Source of the DNA: Setophaga petechia
Taxonomy: Eukaryota > Chordata > Aves > Passeriformes > Parulidae
Assembly: GCA_024362935.1 (NCBI GenBank)
Contig: JANCRA010000007.1
Span: forward strand, 10,728,503-10,792,502
Length of the DNA: 64,000 nt
Direction: 5' to 3'
Shown here: positions 56,601 to 64,000 of the stretch, one piece after another
Layout: the number at the start of each line of letters is the position of its first letter
Numbering within the stretch: position 1 is the first letter of the stretch
Program-made: the position numbers and the translations under genes
Notes under the pieces: model-generated
Told to the model about the DNA's origin: nothing
Database searches by the model: none
What the model saw: the letters and a program-made list of their open reading frames with translations, nothing else

Positions 56601-59600
56601 GGAGCTTTCTTGGCTTTGTGACATGAGGGCTGTTTCCAGTCTCAGCAATTGCATTAGAGAGAAGCAGCTGGAAATGCTCCTCCAGCACTCAGGGCCCATG
56701 TAATACCCTAACTTTCTTTGTATGAAAATGCAAGATACTGGAAAATCTATAGGCATATTTTTCCCACTGTGAGAAGATGCATACACAGGGATCTTTTTTC
56801 CCCAGTCCTAAGCACTTTAATTTTATATTCTTGCCCTCATTAACTGTTTCATGATTCCTTTAGCAGCCAGGTTCCTCCCAAGAGGAGGAGACCAATACCT
56901 ACAAAGAAGCCATCTTGTTTTCTTTTTACTCATACTTAAGTAAGCAAATCCAGTAAATCCAATTCCACTTAGCCATAACTGAATCTTCCCTCTGGACACT
57001 GATTTGGCTGAGGCTTTCTTAATACTCAAGGGCCATGTGATTTGTCTTAAAAGCAGATGGGTCATGTTCTAAATAATATTTGTCTAAAACTTTATTTTTT
57101 CCCAAAGTGGTTTTTATTGGGTTGATTCTGGAAAATAATTGGAGTTTGGTCCAGAAGTCAAATGTTGAGTAAGATTTGCTATTTGCCCTGTCCACTATTT
57201 TTAAGGTACTTGAATTGTGTCCACAGACACCCTGAAAAGAGAACAATTCTTAAGAGGTGAATGAAACTTACAGTAACAGCAACTACGTTGGAGCCCCCTG
57301 GGGAGTTCTCAGGGATCCTGGCAATGTAGTAGTCAGAGGAGAACTTGGGGACATTGTCATTGGTGTCCAGCAAGCGAATCACCACGTCAGCCGTTGAGCT
57401 GAATTTCTCTGGTGTGTTCACCTCTATTGCAAGAAGCTACGAAGAGAAAAACCAGAAATCACTACAGAGCAGCTATTAGTTCTCTTAAAGGAGCTTCCTC
57501 CACTATCTGTGGCACATCAGTGCATTTTAGCCTGGTTGGAGCTCAGAATCAGGGAGATGATGAGCCAGGTCAGCGTGCGGCCTCGGCTTGTTTGTATGTT
57601 CTTGCTTGAGATGGGCAGTCAAGAGGCCTTCAAACCTGTGTATTCATATTAGACTTTATGTGACAGATGTGACTAATCACAACTAACCAACACACATCCA
57701 ACAACCAGAACAGAAATTGTCAGTCATCCCTGGACAGCTCCTAGAGCTTTGGGAAACAGAAGCACTGAATTGTTTTGAGTAACTACATAAACTTAATTTG
57801 ATCTTTTGTAGAGGAAGTTCTTCATCAAGAAAGAAGACAGGAACAGAACAATAACCTGCACCAAACACGGAAAAAAGATGAGGGAACCAGTTGTTTTGCA
57901 GCAGCATTACGCCCACCCCAAACGCTGGATGGTCAGGCATGTACAGCAGAATCCCATTTCCCAAAGATTGTGAGGACTTCTACCCTCATTGCCTCATGCT
58001 GATTAGGACTTTATCAGATGAAATGAGGGCTTTTTGACTGTCTCTGAGGAGAAGAGACCTTTCTGACATCACACATTGTTATGACTGAGCATCTGAAAGG
58101 ACAGGCAATCACATAGAGTAAACTGAGTACTCTATCTATCTGCTCCTTACTGAGTAAAGTCTGCTGGATTTGGGGAGGATCAATAGGATGCCTCAGCTGG
58201 TAGAGCAGCAAGCTCAGGTGGTCTGTGGTGGTTCTGTAAGCAAGAAAGAGCAGTTTCAACAGTGGGTACTGAGATCCACTGGGACCTTCCCAGGGTCTGT
58301 CCCAGGTGTCTGCATCACACAGGATCAGCACTAGGCCATCAGTCCTGGGCTCTGTGGGGGCTGAGCACAAATGGATAACACCAAAAACAATGGTCTAATG
58401 TTTGGTTTCCATGCTTGGGCAGAGACATAGTTAACCAAACAGGAGGGCTTTAAGAAGACAGCACACCACGAATAGACTACTGAGCAGGACATGAACTGAG
58501 ATCTAAGAGGCTCAGCTGAGAAATCTGGCTGCAGGGGTTTTAATTGCTAGGAGACGTGTCCCAGGAGCTCCCACAAAGAGGGAGTGCCTAGAGGAGCTTT
58601 GGCAGGAGCAGCAGGGCTGCCACAGCATCCCCTGCTCCCCTGGGAGCTCATCCTTCCTGTGCAGGGACCGTGGGGAGGGTGAGTGATGCTCCCCAGCAGT
58701 GGCACCCCCAAGTGCCTGATGGACACCCTGGGCTCAAGGCTCTGCTCTGCCAGATTGGGACAATTTGTATCACCTCCAGGTGAAAGCAGAGGTGGCAGCT
58801 GTTCAAAGCAGGGAAAAGGCCATCTCAGTGTCATCTCCTAGAGCTGTGCCTGCTGTGTGGACATTCATAATATTTGGAAATAAAGAGAAGAAATGAATCT
58901 CAAGGGATTGCTTGCAATTACTGCTGCTCCAAAAGGGGAGCCTGGTCACTCCATTGCTGTGATCTCCCAAACTTTTGTGTTTGGGAGTCTCAGATGGTGT
59001 TGCAGCAAAAGAAACTTTTGAAGGGACAGCCATGCAGACATCAGCAAAAACCTCCTCATGAGAAATCTCAGCTTCTAAAGCAGTACAGAGGTAAAATCTT
59101 AGTGTTGATTGTGCACATGGAGCTATTACTAAATTATAACATCTTTGCTGCTGCAATCAGCCCATCTTAGTACAACTTATGAAAGCTCAGTATTTTTACT
59201 TTGTTTTCTACACTCATTTTTATTCCCTCTCCTTTAAGCAGCCGTGGTCCTGCTATGTCAACACGCTGACAACATCTTCCTTCAGGGAGGAAATTTTGTC
59301 AGCTCACTTGCCTGCAGTGTCTTATGCAGACCTGTACTGTTTGTTTCATGCAGAGAGAAAAAAAACAGTGTAAAACTATTACTTCACAGGACTACATATA
59401 AACAATTCATACTTAGGTGCCAGAAGAGCAAACTGACATGCAATCTTAAAAGTGGTAGGTGAATTTTTAAAATAGAGTTTGATTTTGGCAGCTGAAGGTA
59501 ACTGCAGCCTCACCTGGTCCCAGTCTGTAGATGTGAGTGTCTGGATGCTCCTGCCAGGGCAGGATGTGCTCTAAGCTGAAGGAGATGGAGGCAGGAGGTT

Positions 59601-61550
59601 TGCCCCCAAAGCATGGCAGCCCATAACAAGGTGGGACAGCAATATCTGGCCCCTGTGGCAGAGGGACTGCAGAGATGTGTGAATTACCACTGCTGCCATA
59701 CTTTGGGAAACCCATTTGAGCTCTTAGCTGAAAATGAAGGAACTCCTGACTACCAGCTACATTTAAGAGCCAGCACTAAATGGAAGACCGGTTTCTCTAG
59801 CAGCCTTTACTTCAGAAAGTTTTTCAGTGCATCTCCCAGACAAATTAGCTTTAATTACTCTCTGGCATTTTACTCTTCAAAAATGAACTAGAGGAGAGGG
59901 ATCATTGCTTACAGAAATAAACCCAAAACCCTGAAGATAATCTCTCAAAGCTGTTGTGAGATCCACATTAAATAGAAATATATTTCATCCAAAATTCTAA
60001 CCAGAATGACTACACTGACAACTAAAACTGGGAAGTGATTTGAACTTTGCAGGAAAGTGAAGCCAGCAATGAGGTCTTTATAAAGTATTTGCTGCCATAC
60101 ATTGCTACCATATCATCCATCTGCACCTTCTCCATTTGGAATCCAGAAAAAGGCTGCACTTTTTAAGCCAAGTCTCCAGTAGAAATAATTAAAAAAAAAA
60201 AGAATAACTGCTTAAGCTATAAAAATATATATCCTTTTTCCTGGTAATTAATTCTTTTGGTGTTCATGGCAATCACATTAACTACTTTGATTTCTATTGG
60301 CATTCATGAGGAGGCCATGTGTAACTCCTTTACTGGTCTTTTGGTAGTTTAACCTGAATAAATGTGTGCTTATTATAATTAGTTTTAGTAGCACTTTATG
60401 GCCCTTTCAGAATCTTCCACTTTAATGCAGTAATGATGCCTCATATTTTTGTGGCATCTATAACCTATAAAGCTCAAAATGGCTTAGGAACATTACAAGA
60501 TGAGGCCTGAAACATACTGAAGTGAAACTTACTAAGGACACAAAGGAAACCATACAGCAAGGGGGAGAACAAAATTGTGGAATTTTGGCTTTTGGATTGT
60601 ACAAAAATGTCCCTCTCTGTATGTTACAAAACTAGCATATGTTAATTCTCAGCTAGATTGTTTTGGCAGTTTCTTTAAATGATTACAGGGACTGTCTAAG
60701 CAGTTCTTTGCAGTCAGAACTGAAACATCTACACCTAATTTCAGAGGCAGCTGACAGAAAACCAGGCTACTTGATTATCTTGTTGATGAGCCAAAGAATC
60801 CATCAGGGAAGGTGATAATGCAAGGTTCCAGCTTTTGGATTAAACTGGTTCTTGCAGGGCTGGTTTAGAGCGTGGGTGAGCCTCAGGTCAGCCTGCAAAT
60901 GGCCATACAGATAGATAGACTCTGACAAAGGCAGTGAGCAATTTTGGGGAATTATCTTCCAGTCAGCTGGGGTCTTCAGGCTGCCAACATCCAAAAGCAT
61001 GATCATGAATCAAATTACTTTGCACTAAGTAGGTAAAGTTCTTGCTGCAGAGAAATTAGGATTTTATCGTGTGAATGTATCATTGTGAATGAAGAAATAA
61101 CACCCTGAGGGTTCAGTCTAGAATGATTCAGAGCCACCAACACGTACAGTTTCCAGAGAGACATAAAAATCAACATTTTGCACTGACTGGACTAAATCAG
61201 TCCACAGATGCATCCATTAAACCTTGTGAAGGTGGTGAACCAGAGGCAGAAATGAGTTTCCCTTACATGGACTATCATGTCTCTGATAATGCATCAGACA
61301 GCTCTGGGTGGATTAAGAAGCTAAATCACATCAGATACAAAAGTCTTCATACTCATACTATATACACTGAAAAAGAGGAACTGGAAAGCAGAAGTACCTT
61401 GAAGGTTAACACCTTGAAGCTTTCATAGTCAATGGCAGCAGAATTTTCCACTATTATTGTAACCTGAGCCTCATTCAGGACAGTTTGAGGAACCACTCGG
61501 AAGATGCCACCAGGTCCAACCAGACGGAGGTTGAATTTAGCATTGGCTCC
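44147..61550 (-). CDS. CDHR1: CDHR1 (photoreceptor cadherin, protocadherin-21), 3' part: last six canonical exons
   Basis: Minus-strand join 61550-61398, 57436-57272, 55200-55133, 52651-52423, 51539-51285 and 44698-44147, 473 codons in frame with GT/AG at each junction. The protein covers the C-terminal cadherin repeats, with calcium-binding signatures [20 protein letters not shown] and AKDRGSPSF, then a transmembrane helix and a tail of about 140 residues. It closely follows vertebrate CDHR1 from [13 protein letters not shown] onward. Human CDHR1 is about 859 residues, so roughly the first 400 residues (signal peptide and first cadherin repeats) lie off the right edge. Family knowledge: CDHR1 sits at the base of rod and cone outer segments and is needed for disc morphogenesis; its loss causes cone-rod dystrophy; its ectodomain is proteolytically shed. 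Convergent with LRIT2. Confidence 0.95.
44699..45274 (-). other. Spacer between the two CDHR1 terminal exons
   Basis: Downstream of the alternative stop and upstream of the canonical acceptor. On the minus strand I find no AATAAA, but a TATAAA variant hexamer lies at 45191-45196, about 80 bases after the alternative stop codon. A 3' end for the short isoform is therefore possible but unproven. Confidence 0.5.
45275..45487 (-). CDS. CDHR1: CDHR1 alternative terminal exon (duplicated transmembrane exon with its own stop)
   Basis: 213 bases, acceptor TTGATATTTCCAG (pyrimidine-rich) to TGA at 45275-45277; 70 residues in phase 0, so it can replace the canonical last exon after the 51285 donor. 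Reads [17 protein letters not shown], a membrane helix [20 protein letters not shown], then [19 protein letters not shown] and a basic end finishing PPRRTVC. It aligns without gaps to the canonical exon from the Pro before the helix to RTV; shared positions include Pro, Gly, Thr, IST, Met, Trp, Lys, Pro, Ile, PP and RTV. The intact frame and splice site argue that it is functional. The short isoform lacks the proline-rich tail. Inferred from sequence alone; a mammalian CDHR1 isoform with a different C-terminus may be its counterpart, which I cannot check. Confidence 0.8.
   Translation of the reverse strand: MKSRVKSYILGLKKRPWTIYGICMSGVLSTISVTMVISTIMYWKSVKRSKLHPQGKIRKIIRGPPRRTVC
47717..47785 (+). 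repeat. Diverged direct repeat, copy 1
   Basis: Begins CTCACCAGCTATATTTAGGA and ends near GCAGATTA. Resembles the segment at 48496-48555 over its whole length with scattered substitutions and small gaps. Either a local duplication or two fragments of one old repeat family. Confidence 0.75.
48496..48555 (+). repeat. Diverged direct repeat, copy 2
   Basis: Begins CTCACCAGCTATATTTAGAA and ends near ACAGATTA. Second copy of the segment at 47717-47785, about 780 bases away in the same orientation, in the same CDHR1 intron. Confidence 0.75.
51285..51539 (-). CDS. CDHR1: CDHR1 exon with the last cadherin repeat (penultimate canonical exon)
   Basis: 255 bases, phase 0 at both ends, acceptor CCCTACCAG and donor GTAAGC. 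Codes [77 protein letters not shown]. The phase-0 end can splice to either terminal exon (44698 or 45487). Confidence 0.96.
51540..52422 (-). other. CDHR1 intron
   Basis: 883 bases of unique AT-rich non-coding sequence; nothing else recognised. Confidence 0.85.
52423..52651 (-). CDS. CDHR1: CDHR1 cadherin-repeat exon ([10 protein letters not shown])
   Basis: 229 bases, acceptor CTTTTCCAG and donor GTGAGA; phase 2 in, phase 0 out. Codes [58 protein letters not shown] and [12 protein letters not shown]. DxNDHxP is the calcium-binding linker between cadherin repeats. Confidence 0.96.
52652..55132 (-). other. CDHR1 intron
   Basis: About 2.5 kb. Small open frames but no recognisable exon or mobile element. 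Confidence 0.75.
55133..55200 (-). CDS. CDHR1: CDHR1 short cadherin-repeat exon
   Basis: 68 bases, acceptor TTTTTTCTTAAG and donor GTAAGT; phase 0 in, phase 2 out. Codes [20 protein letters not shown] and Ala-Asp, completed to Leu by the next exon. DPDSG is the usual cadherin motif. Too short to be found by open-frame length; fixed by homology and phase. Confidence 0.93.
55201..57271 (-). other. CDHR1 intron
   Basis: About 2.1 kb AT-rich, non-coding; no repeat family or other gene recognised. Confidence 0.75.
57272..57436 (-). CDS. CDHR1: CDHR1 cadherin-repeat exon ([10 protein letters not shown])
   Basis: 165 bases, phase 0 at both ends, acceptor CTTCGTAG and donor GTAAGT. Codes [40 protein letters not shown] and [22 protein letters not shown] is the calcium-binding end of one cadherin repeat; IPENSPGG starts the next. 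Confidence 0.96.
57437..61397 (-). other. CDHR1 intron
   Basis: About 4 kb non-coding. Includes, near its far end (about 61120-61215), one copy of a segment that resembles 62185-62300. No other exon recognised, and the flanking exons join directly in phase 0. Confidence 0.75.
61120..61215 (+). repeat. Diverged repeat pair, copy 1
   Basis: Contains ACATTTTGCACTGACTGGAC and neighbouring sequence resembling 62185-62300 (ACATTTTGCACTGATTGGAT), same orientation. Probably two remnants of one old repeat or a local duplication. Confidence 0.55.
61398..61550 (-). CDS. CDHR1: CDHR1 cadherin-repeat exon (first CDHR1 exon in the window)
   Basis: 153 bases, phase 0 at both ends, acceptor TTTATCCACAG and donor GTACTT. 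Codes [40 protein letters not shown] and [11 protein letters not shown]. The exon before it should end in a VNDSDQ-like sequence; I did not find that within 61551-64000. Confidence 0.95.
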
Positions 61551-62005
61551 CTGTGGATAAAAGCAGATATGACATTGATTGTTTTCAGTAATGTCACGTT
61601 TCTTACAGCCTAGATTGCTCTGTTTCTTCAAACTACATGAAATGAGAATGAGCCTCACTGCTGAGAGCCCTCTGCTCTCCATCCCCTGGGCAGGAGATCA
61701 CTAAGAAGCTTAGTTGTATAATCCCTCCAGCCCTAGTCACAAGACAGACACAGCTTTTCTTAAAATAGATTGACAAGCTTGGTTATTCTTTCAGTCATAA
61801 TGGAAAAACCCTGCAGCAGGCCTGGCTAAGAGAGGAGTCTTGTGGCAAGCAGCCTCGGGTTTTGTGCGACACACTGGGAGCTAGATAGAGATGACACCAC
61901 GTGCATATTGGCAGGGAAGTTGTGCTTCTTCCTGCTTCCTGCCAAGGACTGCCAACTGAACTGCTCCAGTAAGGACAACACAACCTCACAAACCCAGCCC
62001 CACAG

Positions 62006-62125
62006 CATGGTTTGGGTTGGAAGGGACATTTGACATCACCACATTTCAACCCCCTTTCCACACTTCCCACTAGACCAGGCTGCTCAGAGCTCCATCCAGC
62101 CTGGTCTCGAACACTTCCCATGTCC
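62006..62125 (-). mobile_element. CR1 LINE 3' fragment, antisense orientation
   Basis: ATGGTTTGGGTTGGAAGGGA, then ACTAGACCAGGCTGCTCAGA and CATCCAGCCTGGTCTCGAAC, the reverse complement of the CR1 3' end (compare the sense copy at 17540-18076). Short, truncated and diverged. Confidence 0.88.
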
Positions 62126-62184
62126 AGCCTGTGTCCTAATAACTCACATGCTGTGTGAGTTGTTCTTCATGCATTCTTCATGAT

Positions 62185-62300
62185 GGAGATGCAGAATCAC
62201 AAAGACAGGCAATTTCCAAACAGAGGTGGAGTATCACATTTTGCACTGATTGGATTAAGCTAGCCCAGAGGTGCAAATACCAAATCTTTTTGAAGTTGAT
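62185..62300 (+). repeat. Diverged repeat pair, copy 2
   Basis: Partner of 61120-61215. The two copies flank the CDHR1 exon at 61398-61550, about 1 kb apart, in the same orientation. Confidence 0.55.
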
Positions 62301-64000
62301 GCACTTATGGGGAGAGAGGAGCTCCACTTGTGCAGGACAAAATTTGACACAGACTTGACAGCTCCAGGTGAAGTGAGAAGGCAAATCCCATTACACAGAT
62401 AAACCTTCTAGCCAGAGAGAACATGGGAAGGAGCAGTATCTAAAAGGTTATCATTCCTTGTATGCAAGTGGGGAGAGTGAGCCAGAGCCAGTTAGCCAGG
62501 CTAATTCTTTTAAATTAAACTGGAGCATGTAAGAAAAAAGATGAAAGGGGGATCCTCATATTTCTGCCTTACAGGAAAGATGTGAAAATGAGCTAAGCCT
62601 ACCTCACCAAACTCTCTGGGTTCACCAATTTCTCAGTGTCATGTTTACACTGTGACAAACAGCCAGATTCACTGCCTGCCTGGTGCCACGCTCTGCCTGT
62701 AGCATGAATCTTAAGATGATGAATTTCTAATAATAACCTTCAAACAGGACAACTTTACTTTCAGCTGTATCCCTGGAGAGCTTGTTATGAGCAGTTCTTG
62801 AGCAGCCCTAGCTCATGTCAAGAGAAAAAGGATTCAGCAGTAGTCCCTTAAGGGAAACAGAATGACCTTGGATCCAAACTCAGTGGTCTGTGTTGTTTGG
62901 TCACACAAACCCCCTCCCCAACTACAGAGATGATAATGGGCTGTCTTTTGCTGGGTGGTAAAGCCAAACACACAAAGCACAGCTGCTGCGCTATGGAAAA
63001 TAGTGCTGATGGGAAGAGTGTACAGTCTGACAATACAGAGTCAGACAAAGCCATACAAAGTGTGTGGCACATGGGACTGCACATGACTAGAAGGGTGGCA
63101 TGGGAGAGAACTGCCTCCCTCCAACAGCTGAGTGATTTCTGCCACTGATGTCCACAGAACCCAGATCTGCTCAGAGCCAGCCATGCTGCAGCATGTCTCC
63201 AAGCAGACAGCCATGGGACACAGGAATGACTGAGGGAATGTTGAAGATGTCTGGGAGAGAAATTTCTGTATAATTTTCTTGCAAGTAAGCATGGCATTTC
63301 CATCGATCTGTAGGCCTAAACCAGACCTTAACCACAGCTTCCTCCTCCTCATTTGTTTCATGCACTCCCCCAAAACAAAGAGTCTCTAGCAGCTGTGACA
63401 GAGACAGACACATGTTTAATTTTCTTCTCTACAGAATCATCTTGGATGGAAGGGAAAACATTGCATTCTCTGCCTTAGAAGAAAAGCAACCCATCCCCCC
63501 TAGAGTGATGCCTTATGCTATACTAGGAAGCTTCTTGAGAAATCTATACAGTGTATTTATCAGTGTTTTCTGCTTATTTTATAGCCTAACTTGCAGCCTG
63601 AATATTTTGTCAGCCTAGATATATATTTTGTCTCTAAAGAGAAGAGATGGGTTTTGTTTCTCCCCTTCTGCAGCACCATCCCCCATGACAATAGCAGGAT
63701 AGACATAGCACTGCTTTGAAAGCAGTCATTTATCTGCTCGCTGCAGAGCAGCAGGAGGGAGGGGGAAGAAGCCAGTGGGTTTGATAAAGTACAATACCAT
63801 CAAACCAGCACAATACTGAGCACAGTTACAGAAGAGAGTTCTTTCCAATAGTAATACAATTGTCAGATGCATTAAGCTTTCTTCTTGTCACTACCTAACC
63901 TGAGGCTAACTCAGATGGATGTCACTCATACAGTATTTAGCTTAGGGGTCCCTATAGCAACCACTGCCATAGCACCTACAGGTATCACAGGTCAGTTAGA

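Larger units (their letters stand above)
61551..64000 (-). other. CDHR1 intron (part), right end of window
   Basis: No further CDHR1 exon found in about 2.4 kb. Holds a small antisense CR1 fragment at 62006-62125 and a diverged repeat copy near 62185-62300. Open frames near 62848-63413 on the minus strand show no cadherin motif. Confidence 0.65.

Noticed and set aside
62848..63413. Possible upstream CDHR1 exon in overlapping minus-strand open frames
   Set aside because: Neither frame shows cadherin motifs or the expected sequence ending in VNDSDQ before a phase-0 donor.
1..64000. CRISPR arrays, bacterial operons, tRNA or rRNA genes
   Set aside because: No regularly spaced repeats with unique spacers, no cloverleaf or rRNA sequence recognised, and the window is clearly intron-containing vertebrate DNA.

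Overview
This window is vertebrate nuclear DNA, most likely from a bird. The evidence is split coding exons with GT/AG borders, CR1 LINE fragments of the avian/reptilian type, and four neighbouring retinal genes in an order I recall from other vertebrates (human chromosome 10q23). No bacterial or viral gene and no RNA gene was recognised. All exon borders below were worked out by hand from reading frame, splice sites and family resemblance.

Layout, left to right. (1) 1-11037, minus strand: RGR, the opsin-family retinal G-protein-coupled receptor. Exons 1-5 are present (210 codons); the last exons lie beyond the left edge. (2) 11038-20411: intergenic DNA with one CR1 fragment and a few candidate regulatory motifs. 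(3) 20412-30197, plus strand: LRIT1, complete, four coding exons, 626 residues, followed by a possible 3'UTR with several polyadenylation signals up to about 32.6 kb. (4) 32.6-36.4 kb: intergenic DNA with a long AT-rich inverted pentanucleotide repeat. (5) 36397-39966, plus strand: LRIT2, complete, three coding exons, 565 residues; its short signal-peptide exon is easily missed. (6) 39967-44146: convergent intergenic DNA. (7) 44147-61550, minus strand: CDHR1 (photoreceptor cadherin, protocadherin-21). Its last six canonical coding exons are present; the earlier exons lie beyond the right edge.

How they fit together: LRIT1 and LRIT2 are tandem paralogues encoding LRR-Ig-FN3 single-pass membrane proteins. 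CDHR1 is a cadherin of photoreceptor outer-segment discs, and RGR is a retinaldehyde-binding opsin of RPE and Mueller glia. The block is therefore a cluster of retina-expressed membrane-protein genes, with RGR and LRIT1 head-to-head and LRIT2 and CDHR1 tail-to-tail.

The most notable observation is a second, intact, in-frame terminal exon of CDHR1 at 45275-45487. It aligns without gaps to the membrane-spanning and juxtamembrane part of the canonical last exon (44147-44698), has the same splice phase, and carries its own stop codon. It predicts a second CDHR1 isoform with a different transmembrane helix and a short basic tail in place of the long proline-rich tail.
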